Of a DNA stretch of 64,000 bases, positions 25,757 through 34,950 are shown in pieces (the stretch's first letter is position 1; each line of letters opens with the position of its first letter). The position numbers and the translations under genes are program-made. This DNA comes from Thermalbibacter longus. GTDB taxonomy: Bacteria > Chloroflexota > Chloroflexia > Thermomicrobiales > Thermomicrobiaceae. The stretch covers positions 124,001 through 188,000 of the forward strand of contig NZ_JAMSLR010000003.1 in assembly GCF_023806485.1 (NCBI RefSeq), in the 5' to 3' direction. The notes under the pieces are model-generated. The model was not told the origin of the DNA and ran no database searches. It saw only the letters and a list, made by a program, of their open reading frames with translations.

Positions 25757-27196
25757 TCAGCGCTCGCGTGATTCGGCGGCCACCGGGAGATCGATGACGA
25801 ACGTCGTCCCCTGTCCCGCCTGGCTCTCGACCGCGATTGTGCCGCCGTGGGCCGCGACGATCTCGCGCGCGATCGCCAGCCCCAGACCGAAGCCGGTGGG
25901 GCGGCCGGAGCCGTCTGCGCGCTCCGCCTCGACGCGGTAGAACCGCTCGAACAGCCGCGGCAGCGCCTCCGGCGGGATCCCCGGCCCGGTGTCGCTGACC
26001 CGGATCCGGACGAGCGGCGTGCGTTCGGCCTCCAGCAGCGCCGGTTGGGCGGTGATCTGGATCTGGGTGCCTGGCCCGCAGTGCTGCAGGGCGTTGACGA
26101 CCAGGTTGTCGATCGCCTGCTCCAGCAGCTCCGGGTCGGCGCTGGCGAGGAGATCAGGCGCGATGGCCGAGCTCAGGGTGATGCCTCGGGCTTCGGCCCC
26201 GAGGCGGTGGCGCTCGACGACGCGCCCCGCCAGATCCTGGAGACGGACGGGCTGGAGCGCCGGGCGGCGCAGACCGCTCTCCAGCCGGGAGAGCTGGAGA
26301 AGCTGGGCGAGCAGGCGGTCGGCGCGCTCGCACTCTTCGACGATGGTCGCGAGCGCCCGCTCCCGGTCGCCGCGATCCTCGAGCACCCCCTCGCGCAGCG
26401 CCAGCGCGTAGCCCTGAATGACCGTCAGCGGGGTGCGCAGCTCGTGGGCGACGTTGGCCAAGAGGCGGCGCTGGCTCTCCAGCATCGCGCGCAGGCTCGA
26501 GGCCATCGTGTTGAAGCTCCGTACCAGCCGGCCGAGCTCGTCGGAGCCCTCGCCAGGGATCGCCTGCTCGAGGTTACCCGCGGCCATCGCGTCGGCGGCC
26601 TGGGTCAGGCGCGTGATCGGGCCGGCGATCGAGCGGCTGACGAGCCAGGTCACCGCCAGCGCGACCAGCAGCCCCAGCCCGGTCGCCGCTGCCAGTGGCA
26701 GGAGCAGCCCGCGGCCGATCGGCGCGCGGCGCGCGGGAGCCAGCAAGGCCAGCGTCAAGCCATCGGAGCGCGGCACCGGCGCGACCACTAGCCGCTGCCG
26801 GTCGACCAGGCCGGCGTCGAGCGGCTCGGCCCGGCGGCCGTCCACCCGGCCGGCAGCCTGCCGGACGGCTGCATCGAGCGCCGGCGAGAGCGGCTGCCCA
26901 GGTGCCGAGTCCGCGACCACGTTGCCGCCCCGGTCGACGATGAGGATGCGCGCGCCCAGCCGCTCGGCCTGGCGCGTGAGGAAGCCTTCGAGCGCGGCTG
27001 CGCGGGCCGGTGACTGCTCCAGGATCACCCCGGCGCCCACTGCCAGCGTGGCCGCGTAGGCCTGCAGCCGCTGGCTCTCCAGGCGCTCCTGGAACCGCCG
27101 GATCGGCACCGCCGCGAGCAGGGCCGTGGTCAACACCATCACCAGCGCCACGAACACGAACCCGGTGAAGATACGCGATCGCACGCTGGTGAACAC
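25757..27196 (-). CDS. Sensor histidine kinase (HAMP, HisKA, HATPase)
   Basis: 479 residues from GTG 27196, preceded by GGAGAGGGG; the open frame to 27454 is not convincing coding. An N-terminal helix ([22 protein letters not shown]), an extracytoplasmic sensor of about 130 residues, a second helix ([23 protein letters not shown]), HAMP, the phospho-acceptor His in [18 protein letters not shown] (about residue 250), and the ATPase motifs [30 protein letters not shown] and [13 protein letters not shown]. It is 119 bases after the response regulator and is its probable partner. The signal sensed is unknown. Confidence 0.93.
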   Translation of the reverse strand: MFTSVRSRIFTGFVFVALVMVLTTALLAAVPIRRFQERLESQRLQAYAATLAVGAGVILEQSPARAAALEGFLTRQAERLGARILIVDRGGNVVADSAPGQPLSPALDAAVRQAAGRVDGRRAEPLDAGLVDRQRLVVAPVPRSDGLTLALLAPARRAPIGRGLLLPLAAATGLGLLVALAVTWLVSRSIAGPITRLTQAADAMAAGNLEQAIPGEGSDELGRLVRSFNTMASSLRAMLESQRRLLANVAHELRTPLTVIQGYALALREGVLEDRGDRERALATIVEECERADRLLAQLLQLSRLESGLRRPALQPVRLQDLAGRVVERHRLGAEARGITLSSAIAPDLLASADPELLEQAIDNLVVNALQHCGPGTQIQITAQPALLEAERTPLVRIRVSDTGPGIPPEALPRLFERFYRVEAERADGSGRPTGFGLGLAIAREIVAAHGGTIAVESQAGQGTTFVIDLPVAAESRER

Positions 27197-27315
27197 GGCT
27201 GCCCCTCTCCCTGGACGCTCTGGCCACGTTACGCTCGACGATGCCTGGCCCTCGTAACCGCCCGGTAAACGGCACTCCGGTGCCCGTCGCGGCAGCCGGG
27301 GCAGGCGTGGCGCGA

Positions 27316-27993
27316 CTACGCCTCTCGCTCGACGAGCCGGTAGCCGAGGCCACGCACGCTCTCGATGGCGACGCTCGCCCCGCCCAGCTTGTGCCGCAGC
27401 CGGTTGACGTGCACGTCCACCGTCCGCGTCTCCGAATCGTCGTCCCATCCCCACACCTGCGCCAGCAACTGCTCGCGAGTGAAGACGACCCCAGGGCGCG
27501 CGGCGAGGGTGGCCAGCAGGTCGAACTCCCGCGGGCGCAGGGGGATCGGCTGCCCGCTAACCATCACTGCCCGCTGGTCGAGCTGGATGCGCAGGTTGCC
27601 GATCGCCAGCTCGCGCACCAGCGAGGGCGGGCCTGCCGAGCGGCGCAGCGCGGCGCGCACCCGGGCCAGCAGCTCCCGGGGCTTGAACGGCTTGGTCACG
27701 TAGTCGTCGGCCCCCAGGTCGAGCCCCTCGATCACGTCGCGCTCGTCGTCGAGCGCGGTCAGCATGATGATCGGTGTGGCGTGGCGCGTCCGGATCGCTC
27801 GGCAGACGTCGCGCCCGTGGGTGCCGGGGAGCATCAGGTCGAGGATGACGAGGTCGGGTCGCTCCAGGCCGAACAGCCGCAGCCCCTCGCGTCCGTCCGG
27901 GGCGGTGATCACCTCGTGGCCCTCGCGCGCCAGGAAGATGCGGAGGAGCTCGGCGATGCGCAGGTCGTCCTCGATGACGAGGATGCGTGCCAT
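27316..27993 (-). CDS. OmpR/PhoB-family response regulator
   Basis: 225 residues starting at MARILVIEDD. The receiver domain has the acidic pair at 9-10, phospho-acceptor Asp52 in LVILDLMLPG, a Thr in MLTALDD and Lys in YVTKPFKPREL. The C-terminal winged helix has LRPREFDLLATLAARPG and RTVDVHVNRLRHKLG, typical of OmpR/PhoB DNA binding. The frame continues upstream, where it overlaps the membrane glycosyltransferase gene, but ATG 27993 gives the canonical start. It is encoded directly before its histidine kinase and only 8 bases after the glycosyltransferase stop, so all may share a transcript. Confidence 0.94.
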   Translation of the reverse strand: MARILVIEDDLRIAELLRIFLAREGHEVITAPDGREGLRLFGLERPDLVILDLMLPGTHGRDVCRAIRTRHATPIIMLTALDDERDVIEGLDLGADDYVTKPFKPRELLARVRAALRRSAGPPSLVRELAIGNLRIQLDQRAVMVSGQPIPLRPREFDLLATLAARPGVVFTREQLLAQVWGWDDDSETRTVDVHVNRLRHKLGGASVAIESVRGLGYRLVEREA

Positions 27994-28001
27994 GGCGGTG
28001 A

Positions 28002-29882
28002 TCAGGGTGCCCCGGGGCCGTACAGCCGCTCGGCGAGGTGGGCGCGCAGCCCCAGCGCGAACGACTCCGGCGCCGGGGGGACGGCCACCTGCCGGTCGAT
28101 CAGGTAGCTGAGGTAGCGCCTGACCGCCCAAGGATCGACGGGGGCCGAGAGAATGGCCTGCCAGTCAGGGTTCGCCAGCGCCTCGGGCATGCTGGAGCGC
28201 AGCGGGTACAGCCGGATGACGGCGTCCGGGTAGGTCGATGCCAGGGTAGGCTCCAGCGCGGCTGGGGCGATGATCACGTCCGGAGTTGGCTCCAGCGGCC
28301 CGGCTTCGGCCAGCGAGACGACCTGGACGTTCGGGAAGTCCCGGAAGTACCAGCGGAAGGGCTGCTCGAGCGCCGGATCGACGGCGATAGCGAGCCCGTG
28401 CCCGCCGGTCGGGTCCCGGACGTCGGACTGGAACGTCGTGACGTCGCGGCTGAGCCGGGTGACTCGCTCGACGAGCAGACGGACTCCCGGCGAGGTCGCG
28501 CCGGCCGTCAGGAGCTCGCCGGGGCGGGCGGTGTTGGTCATGTTCAGCAGCAGGCTGCTCCGCAGCCCGAGTGCCAGCAGCAGGGCGAGCGGGATGGTAA
28601 GGAACAGCGTCTCCGGGCGGGCAGCCTGGCGCCAGAGCCAGGCGGTGAGCGCGGCCAGCCCGAGGACGATGAGGAGCAGTACCAGGAGGCCGGCTAGCCA
28701 GGCGGCGGCCTGTCCACCCGACCCGCCGAGGAGCCGGCCGAGCAGGCTGAGCACGGCCAGCAGCAGGGTCGTCGCCGATCCGGTCACTGTCAGATCCCAG
28801 GGGTTACGAGCGAGGCGCCAGTCGATCGCTGCCAGCGCGGCGTGGAGCCCTACCCCACCCAGGAGCGCCAGCGGGAGGGCCAGCAGCCCGTAGAGCGCCG
28901 GCCCCTTGCCGCCGAGGAGCAGCGCGGCGAGCAGCACCAGCCCGGTCCAGGCCGCGAGCGATGCCAGCGGCGGCCGCAGCGGCTCCCCGCTCCGGACGCG
29001 CAGCCCGAGGGCACCCACCAGCGCGGCGAGCGCGAGGAGCGTGGCTGGCAGCTCGTCCGTCACGAGCAGAGCCAGCGGGAGCGGCCAGCCCTCGAGCGGT
29101 GCTCCCACGTGCTCGCGCGCGAGGAGCGAGAGGCTGCCCTCGAGGAAGCCGAGCGCGCCGCCCGGCCGGCTGAGCAGGGCCGTCGAGGCAAGGAGGAGCG
29201 TTCCCAGCATGCCGCACACCAGCGGGACGGCGTGCCTGAACAGCGCCGTCCCGCGATGCCAGAGCCCCCAGAGCGCGAGCGCAGCCAGCACGAGCCAGCC
29301 GAGCGGGTGGGCCAGCGGCAGCAGCGCCGCCGAGAACCCGAGCAGGACAGTCGGGCCAGCGCCAGGCTGCCGATCGAAACGCGTGGCCGCGGCCAGCGTG
29401 GCGACGACCGCCAGCAGCAGGAGCGCGCCCCCGTCGAGCCGAGTCGAGGTGGCCACCAAGGCCGGCGAGAGAGCCATGAGGAGCCCGGCGGCCAGTGCCG
29501 TGCCGGGGCCGAGCCAGATCCGCAGCCGGGCGATCAGCAGGAGCGTCAGCAGCCCGGCCAGCAGCGGCACGAGCCGGATCACCCCGTCGCCGGCCCCGAA
29601 CAGGAAGAGCGCCAGCGCGGCGGCCAGGGCCGGCAGCGGCTGCGCCTGGCCGGTGCTGGAGAGCGCGTCGCCGCGCACCAGCGCCAGGCCGTCGCTGGCG
29701 AGCTGTGCCTCAGCCGGTGAGAGCGGGTAGTTCGTCAGCCCGACGAGCCTGACGAGCAGCGCGAGGCCGAGCAGTCCGGTCCAGGCCAGCGCCTCGCGGT
29801 CGATCCGCGTCAAGTCGATCCGGCGATCAAGGACGCTTGCCTCAGCTCGCTCGCGTGCCGGCGTTGCCTGGGTCACCCGCAT
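28002..29882 (-). CDS. Multi-spanning membrane glycosyltransferase-like protein
   Basis: About 626 residues from ATG 29882; a GTG two codons later has a better-spaced GGAG site. It has a dozen or so strongly hydrophobic segments and the N-terminal layout of GT-C (ArnT/PMT-like) enzymes: a first helix, then an extracytoplasmic loop with NYPLSPAEAQLASDG, where acidic residues in this loop usually bind metal. It then has a soluble C-terminal part. GT-C enzymes transfer sugars from lipid-linked donors to proteins or lipids outside the membrane. The loop motif here is weaker than in true Pmt proteins. It overlaps the stop of the preceding gene by about 41 bases. Confidence 0.7.
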   Translation of the reverse strand: MRVTQATPARERAEASVLDRRIDLTRIDREALAWTGLLGLALLVRLVGLTNYPLSPAEAQLASDGLALVRGDALSSTGQAQPLPALAAALALFLFGAGDGVIRLVPLLAGLLTLLLIARLRIWLGPGTALAAGLLMALSPALVATSTRLDGGALLLLAVVATLAAATRFDRQPGAGPTVLLGFSAALLPLAHPLGWLVLAALALWGLWHRGTALFRHAVPLVCGMLGTLLLASTALLSRPGGALGFLEGSLSLLAREHVGAPLEGWPLPLALLVTDELPATLLALAALVGALGLRVRSGEPLRPPLASLAAWTGLVLLAALLLGGKGPALYGLLALPLALLGGVGLHAALAAIDWRLARNPWDLTVTGSATTLLLAVLSLLGRLLGGSGGQAAAWLAGLLVLLLIVLGLAALTAWLWRQAARPETLFLTIPLALLLALGLRSSLLLNMTNTARPGELLTAGATSPGVRLLVERVTRLSRDVTTFQSDVRDPTGGHGLAIAVDPALEQPFRWYFRDFPNVQVVSLAEAGPLEPTPDVIIAPAALEPTLASTYPDAVIRLYPLRSSMPEALANPDWQAILSAPVDPWAVRRYLSYLIDRQVAVPPAPESFALGLRAHLAERLYGPGAP

Positions 29883-32376
29883 GCTCCTCGTCGTGCTGGG
29901 TGGCTGCCGAAGCGACGTCTTCGTGCGCTGCGGCGGAGCCACTGTCGCCGTAGCGGAGATCATTCACGTACGGGACGAGATCGTTCCGGATGTAGACGCG
30001 GAAGCGGTACGAGCCGATAGTCGCCGGCAGCTCGCGGAAGGCGACCAGCCGGAAGACCTTGGCCTGCTGCTCCGGGCGCTGGAGCGACGAGATGCTGGAC
30101 CAGACGCTGCGCAGCACGTCGCCGGCGGAGTAGGGCGGTGGCTGGTCGGTCTGGTAGTTCTGGCGCGCCTCGTTCTTCAGCTCCGGCGCGATGGCGAAGC
30201 GCCGGTAGGTCTGGTCTTCGGGGAACCACCAGCGCATCGGGTATTCCACGTACGTGTACTGGCTCTCCAGTTGCCGCGCGGCCTCCGGCGACATGTTGTT
30301 CAGGTACTCGAGCGAGTAGAGGATGACCGGCGGCGGATCGGCGGGCAGCTCGCGCAGCGTGGTGCCGAAGTAGCGGCGGCTGGTGAACTCGCGCAGGTAC
30401 CAGTTCATCGGCCACTGCGTGCCGGAGTCGTACCAGACTTCCAGCCCCATGCCACCGGTCAGCTCGTGGGAGAGTGCCTCCAGATCGCGCGTCAGTTGCA
30501 CGACCTGCGGTGAGGTCTGGACATAGATCAGCATGTCGCGGGGGACGTCGCCCTCGCGGTACGTGAGTCGCCAGCCGGCATGGATCTGGAGCAGCACCAA
30601 CCCCAGGCTCAGGGCCGCACTCATCGTCAACAGGTGTGGCCGAGAGCGGCGTTCGGCCGCGACGGTCGCGGCGATGACCGCCACCACGACCAGCGGGAGC
30701 CACAGCCAGCGCCAGTGCCCGGCGATCTCCGGCCGGATCGCCCGCACGAGCTGCGGGAAGCCGCTCGTGGTCGACTGGACGAACGGGCCGGCGCTCCCCC
30801 AGGCCATGAGCAGGAACCAGGCAGCCGCCAGCCCGAGGCTGGCCAGCCCGAGGTAGACCGAGCGGGAGCGCTGCCGGGCATTCCAGCTCGTCCAGGCGCG
30901 CTCGAGTCGCTCGGCGCCGCTGCCGAGCAGCGAGGCCGCCAAGAGGGTCAGCGGCAGCGTGATGTGCACCACCAGCCAGGGCATCTTCTCGCCGGCCCAG
31001 GAGAGCACGGCCAGCATCACCGCTCCCCAGTAGACCAGCAGGGCCCGGGTATACCAGCGCCCGTCGAGCTCCTGGCCTCGAACCAGGGCGCGCAGCCCCT
31101 GCCCAGCGACGATGCCGATACCGACCGGGAACAGCAGGGCGGCAAGGTACTCGTACTGGGGCAGCAGCAGGAGGTAGTAGAACCAGGGCTGCTCACCGCG
31201 CTGCACCCCGTGCTGGCCCAGCCAGTAGCCGAGCGCGCCGACGGTGCCGCTCGCCAGCCCGCCAGGGTTGGTGAAGAGGCTCGTGTAGAGCAGCGTGAAC
31301 AGCGCCAGCCCCAGCCCGGCGCCGAGCGCGAGGCCGGTGCGGTCAGCGAGCGCGTCGGCCAGGGCACGCGCGGTCGTCCCAGGCGGGGCCGCGCCGAAGA
31401 GACCGTCGATCCAGCCCCGGTCGGGGTCGCGGATGCGGTCGAGCAGCCAGAGGGAGCCGATGACCGTGAGCAGGGCGATACCGAGCGCGCCGACGACCAG
31501 CGGGTGACGGACGAGCGCGACCAGATACGCCAGGACGGCATCGCGCGTCGGATTTTGCCAAGGTATTTCGGGAAGCGGGGCCACGCCGAGCCGGTCGAGG
31601 CCCGCGGCGAGCAGCCCCAGTGCGATCAGCCCGGCGCCGAAGATCCAGAAGAGGGCGGGAGCCACCCGGTAGGCGATCGCGATGAGGATGAAGGTGACCA
31701 GGATGAAGAGCGAGACGAAGGTCACCTCGTGGGTCGTGAGCATGAAGCCGATGGTGACGCCGCCGGTGATCAGCCAGCGCCGCTCGGGCCGCTCGACGTA
31801 GCGCAGGAGCGCGATGAAGAGCAGGAAGGTGCCGGCGAGAGCGAAGATATCGTGCCGGATGAAGCGACTGAAATAGAGGGTGGATGGCGAGACGAGCAGG
31901 AGAAACGAGGCGAGGAGGGCGCCCCAGCGGCCGAGCAGCCCCTCGCCCCGCAGCAGCGCCGGCAGCAGCACGAGCGCGACACCGAAGACCGCGGCTGGAA
32001 CCCTCGTGACATAGTCGGTGGCGCCGAAGAGCAGGTAGGCCAGGGCGTCGAGGTGGAACAGCGCTGGGCCGTGCATGAGCGGGTGGTGGATGTATCCCTC
32101 GCCTTCTGCGTAGATCCAAGAGTAGTAGGCATGGAGCGATTCGTCATGGTGGAGGGCCCGCGAGCCCAGATCCCAGAACCGGGAAAGGAGGGCCGCCAGC
32201 GCGATGGCGACGTAGAGCAGGAGCTCGACCGGCGGTCGGAGGGCCGGGGCGCGCAGCCCCCGGCGCGATGGCGGGATGGCGGTCGGAGCCACGGCGGTGG
32301 GCGACGCGGCGACGCGCCCGTTCGGCGCGGCGCCCTCGCCTGGAACGGCTCGTCTCGCCCATCGCCTCGTCGACAC
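29842..32376 (-). CDS. Agl23/TIGR03663-type membrane protein (GT-C glycosyltransferase-like)
   Basis: 844 residues from GTG 32376. After a Pro/Ala-rich cytoplasmic tail of about 45 residues come a first helix and the diagnostic loop ALHHDESLHAYYSW, then HHPLMHGPALFHLDALAYL and about 12 further helices. This is the pattern of the family annotated as flippase-activity-associated Agl23, thought to be GT-C glycosyltransferases acting with lipid-linked sugars. The soluble C-terminal end is about 200 residues. It is first in the row of membrane glycosyltransferase, response regulator and kinase genes. Donor and acceptor are unknown. Confidence 0.8.
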   Translation of the reverse strand: MSTRRWARRAVPGEGAAPNGRVAASPTAVAPTAIPPSRRGLRAPALRPPVELLLYVAIALAALLSRFWDLGSRALHHDESLHAYYSWIYAEGEGYIHHPLMHGPALFHLDALAYLLFGATDYVTRVPAAVFGVALVLLPALLRGEGLLGRWGALLASFLLLVSPSTLYFSRFIRHDIFALAGTFLLFIALLRYVERPERRWLITGGVTIGFMLTTHEVTFVSLFILVTFILIAIAYRVAPALFWIFGAGLIALGLLAAGLDRLGVAPLPEIPWQNPTRDAVLAYLVALVRHPLVVGALGIALLTVIGSLWLLDRIRDPDRGWIDGLFGAAPPGTTARALADALADRTGLALGAGLGLALFTLLYTSLFTNPGGLASGTVGALGYWLGQHGVQRGEQPWFYYLLLLPQYEYLAALLFPVGIGIVAGQGLRALVRGQELDGRWYTRALLVYWGAVMLAVLSWAGEKMPWLVVHITLPLTLLAASLLGSGAERLERAWTSWNARQRSRSVYLGLASLGLAAAWFLLMAWGSAGPFVQSTTSGFPQLVRAIRPEIAGHWRWLWLPLVVVAVIAATVAAERRSRPHLLTMSAALSLGLVLLQIHAGWRLTYREGDVPRDMLIYVQTSPQVVQLTRDLEALSHELTGGMGLEVWYDSGTQWPMNWYLREFTSRRYFGTTLRELPADPPPVILYSLEYLNNMSPEAARQLESQYTYVEYPMRWWFPEDQTYRRFAIAPELKNEARQNYQTDQPPPYSAGDVLRSVWSSISSLQRPEQQAKVFRLVAFRELPATIGSYRFRVYIRNDLVPYVNDLRYGDSGSAAAHEDVASAATQHDEEHAGDPGNAGTRAS

Positions 32377-32461
32377 GGAGTATCCGCCCTCGCGCCTCTC
32401 GGGTGGCTCCTGCGGCTCGACCGGCCCTGGCCGGTCACGGGATCAGTCGTCTCAGTTGCCG

Positions 32462-32470
32462 ATTCTACCA
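32462..32470 (-). promoter_or_regulatory. Possible extended -10 promoter for the Agl23-type gene
   Basis: Minus-strand TGGTAGAAT (TG-n-TAGAAT) lies about 85 bases before the start codon. No good -35 box is seen at 16-18 bases, so this rests on the extended -10 alone. Confidence 0.35.
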
Positions 32471-32545
32471 CCCATCCCTCCTGATCCCCGGACGGCGTGG
32501 TAGGCTGTTCGCATGGTTCGATGCGGTACCGCTGGAGGGACCGCG

Positions 32546-33412
32546 GTGACGGGCTCGCTTCAATCTCCCGACAGGCGCTGCACGATCTTCATCGTCTCGG
32601 ACGGCATCGGCACTACGGCGCAGGCCGCCGTCGAGGCGGCACTCGTCCAGTTCCCCGGTGTGGACTTCGATGTCCGCCGCTATCCGGGCGTGCGGACGCG
32701 CGAGCAGGTGCTTGAAGTGGTCGAGGAAGCCGCTCGCGTCGACGGCATCATCGTGCACACGATCGTCATCGTCGAAGTGCGTCGCCTGCTCCTGCGCGAG
32801 TGCCGGCAACGGCTGATCGATCACGTGGATCTCCTCGGCCCCCTGCTGGGGCAGATCTCGCAGAAGATCGGTATGCGCCCGTTGCTGCAGCCTGGCGTCG
32901 CGCGCGGGATCGACGCCGAGTACTTTCACCGGGTCGATGCCATCCAGTACGCCGTGCGCCATGACGACGGGCAGGGGCTGGACACGCTCGACGAGGCGGA
33001 CATCGTGCTGGTGGGTGTCTCGCGGACGTCGAAGACGCCGCTCAGCGTCTATCTCTCTATGTCGGGCTGGAAGGTGGCGAATGTCCCGATCGTGCTCGGT
33101 GTGCCGCCGCCGCGCCAGCTCGAAGAGATCGACCAGAGCAAGATCGTCGGCCTGATCATCGACAAGGACGAGCTGGTGCGCATCCGCCAGCACCGGTTGC
33201 AGGCACTGGGCGCCGCGCTCGACGGCGAGTATGCCGATCCGGAGAAGGTGGCCGAGGAGCTGGCCTACTTCCGGCGCATCGCACGGCGGGGCCGGCCCTG
33301 GCCGCTGGTGAACATCACTGGCAAGTCGATCGAGGAGACAGCCAAGGAGGTCATCTCGATCATCCAGCGCGAGCGTTTCCGCAGTCACGCCGGTGAGGTG
33401 GCTTCCCGGTAA
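32546..33412 (+). CDS. Pyruvate,phosphate dikinase / PEP synthase regulatory protein (DUF299)
   Basis: 288 residues from GTG 32546, which has GGAGGG six bases before it; an ATG at 32513 is less well placed. These bifunctional enzymes use ADP and phosphate to phosphorylate and dephosphorylate a threonine of PPDK or PEP synthase, switching gluconeogenic flux. Seen: IFIVSDGIGTTAQ near the N-terminus, the P-loop-like GVSRTSKTPLSVYLSMSG near residue 152, and the C-terminal NITGKSIEETAKEV. It is transcribed away from the Agl23-type gene. No ppdK or ppsA lies nearby, so which of the two it controls is open. Confidence 0.92.
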   Translation: MTGSLQSPDRRCTIFIVSDGIGTTAQAAVEAALVQFPGVDFDVRRYPGVRTREQVLEVVEEAARVDGIIVHTIVIVEVRRLLLRECRQRLIDHVDLLGPLLGQISQKIGMRPLLQPGVARGIDAEYFHRVDAIQYAVRHDDGQGLDTLDEADIVLVGVSRTSKTPLSVYLSMSGWKVANVPIVLGVPPPRQLEEIDQSKIVGLIIDKDELVRIRQHRLQALGAALDGEYADPEKVAEELAYFRRIARRGRPWPLVNITGKSIEETAKEVISIIQRERFRSHAGEVASR

Positions 33413-33531
33413 TCAGCCTGGGCGCGACGGTACGACGTGCGCCTTCGACAAAACGCAATCTTCGGCGTGCCTGGGACGCTTACCTTTCGGTAGAATGAGA
33501 GCTAGGTCGTTGAGCGTGAGAGGTGGTTAGC

Positions 33532-34467
33532 GTGCAGCGGCGCACCTGGGGCGTACTGATCATCGGAATTGTGCTCAGCCTGACAGGCTGCGTGGCAGGC
33601 GGGAGCCTGGTACTGATCCTGCTCGAGCGCGACGTGTTCGGGGAGGAGGCGCACGTCGCCGAAGTGCCGGTCTACGGCCAGATCGTGATGCGAGGGCAGG
33701 GTGGACTGCTAACCGGCTCCGTCGCCAGTGCCGAGGACATCGTCGAGCAACTCGATCGGGCACGCGAGAACCCCGACGCAAAGGCCGTGTTGCTCCGGGT
33801 AGACAGCCCGGGCGGCAGCGTGAACGCGTCGCGGGAGATCTGGCTGGCAGTGAAGCGGGTGCAGGAAGCGGGCAAGCCGGTGGTCGTCTTCTTCGAGGAG
33901 ACCGCGGCCTCCGGGGGCTACTACATCAGCGCGCCGGCCGACTACATCTTGGCGATGCCGGATACGATCACTGGCAGCATCGGCGTCATCGCCTTGATCC
34001 CGAATCTGGCCGAACTGTACGACAAGCTGGGTATCGACTACGCGGTGATCAAGAGCGGGCCGTACAAGGACATGCTCTCTCCCAACCGGCCGTTGACGGA
34101 GGACGAGCGCCGGCTGGTCGAGCAGATCATCGCCGAGGCGTACCAGGAGTTCGTCTCCGTGGTGGCTGAAGGCCGGGAGATGCCAGAGGACGAGGTGCGC
34201 CGGCTGGCGGACGGCCGCATCTACACTGGCCGCCAGGCCGAGGAGCTCGGTCTGGTGGACGGGCTCGGGAGCTACCGCGACGCGGTGGCCAAGGCGGGCG
34301 AGCTGGCAGGCCTGGGGCCGGAACCGAAGGTCATCGAGTACCGGCGCGCGCCGACCTTCTTCGAACAGCTCGCTGGCGCGGTGGCGGCCCGGCTGGGGCT
34401 GGAGAGCCTCCCCACCCCCTGGGCCTCCCCCACCCACTTCCAGCTCCGCTATTCGCTCGGGGGCTAG
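33532..34467 (+). CDS. sppA: Signal peptide peptidase SppA (S49), short form
   Basis: 311 residues from GTG 33532 (GAGAGGTGG upstream; GTG 33523 is an alternative). It is a membrane-bound serine protease that degrades leftover signal peptides. An N-terminal hydrophobic segment contains LSLTGC, so it could be a lipoprotein rather than a simple anchored protein. The catalytic dyad is Ser127 in ETAASGGYYISAPAD and Lys174 in VIKSGPYKDMLSPNRPLT. GSIGVI and GRIYTGRQAEELGLVD follow. A TAGAAT -10-like box is at 33491-33496. The gene stands alone, with a 483-base gap after it. Confidence 0.93.
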   Translation: MQRRTWGVLIIGIVLSLTGCVAGGSLVLILLERDVFGEEAHVAEVPVYGQIVMRGQGGLLTGSVASAEDIVEQLDRARENPDAKAVLLRVDSPGGSVNASREIWLAVKRVQEAGKPVVVFFEETAASGGYYISAPADYILAMPDTITGSIGVIALIPNLAELYDKLGIDYAVIKSGPYKDMLSPNRPLTEDERRLVEQIIAEAYQEFVSVVAEGREMPEDEVRRLADGRIYTGRQAEELGLVDGLGSYRDAVAKAGELAGLGPEPKVIEYRRAPTFFEQLAGAVAARLGLESLPTPWASPTHFQLRYSLGG

Positions 34468-34825
34468 CTCCGGCTCGGCAGCTTCCGGCACGGAACAGGA
34501 CTCGACCCGGGCGAGCGTCCGCCGCAGCAGGAGAGTCGTCTCGGTCTGTCTCTAGGTCGGTGGGCTGGCGAGGTGGGAGGCGTCCCGGCCTTGGCTCGCC
34601 CGGTCGTGCCCCGGAGGTAGTGAGGCGCGCACGATCGTCCCCCATCGCGTATCGCGCCTCACGGGGGCGTGAGGCGGGGAGGGCTTTCCCCTTCCCCGCT
34701 AGCGCTGGCTAGCCCTCGTGTACCGATGCAGCCCTTCCCGTGGAGCTCGCTCGCCGAGCCTGGGTCGCCCCGCGAGATGGCCAGTTGGAGCCCGCGCGGC
34801 GGGTGCTCTCCGGCCAGTGCTGATC
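34468..34825. other. Non-coding stretch after sppA
   Basis: No credible reading frame. It holds two inverted repeats: CGCCTCACG/CGTGAGGCG (34655-34676, 9 bp, GGGG loop) followed by a G/C-rich CTTT-looped fold, and GCTAGC-GCTG-GCTAGC at about 34698-34713. The first may end sppA transcription about 190 bases downstream of its stop; no T-tract is present. Confidence 0.5.
34655..34676 (+). terminator. Hairpin downstream of sppA
   Basis: A perfect 9-bp stem CGCCTCACG/CGTGAGGCG with a four-G loop, followed by GGGAGGGCTTTCCCC, which can form a second small fold. Terminator-like but without a U-run. Confidence 0.35.
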
Positions 34826-34854
34826 TTGCGCCAGCCGGGTATCCGTGCTATAGT
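34826..34854 (+). promoter_or_regulatory. Promoter of the Fur-box membrane protein gene
   Basis: TTGCGC (34826-34831), a 17-base spacer and TATAGT (34849-34854). Transcription would begin near 34861, immediately before the inverted repeat that resembles a Fur operator. Confidence 0.65.
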
Positions 34855-34864
34855 ACAACTGTAA

Positions 34865-34881
34865 TTGAGAATGATTCTCAA
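34865..34881. promoter_or_regulatory. Fur-family operator-like 17-bp inverted repeat
   Basis: TTGAGAATGATTCTCAA is a perfect palindrome around one central base. Its core TGAGAAT-n-ATTCTCA follows the 7-1-7 pattern of Fur-family boxes (TGATAAT-n-ATTATCA). It lies at about +5 to +21 relative to the predicted start site, where a bound repressor would block transcription. The family member (Fur, Zur, Mur or PerR) and the metal are not determined by sequence. Confidence 0.65.
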
Positions 34882-34950
34882 CAGAGATTGAGTCTTATTC
34901 CGACTGCGCCAGTCGGAAATGCAATCTGAGGGAAGGGACACGCGTACAAG

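Noticed and set aside
30580-32484. Long open frame of 634 codons opposite the Agl23-type gene
   Set aside because: Arg/Glu/Gln-rich antisense of hydrophobic helices; not a protein family.
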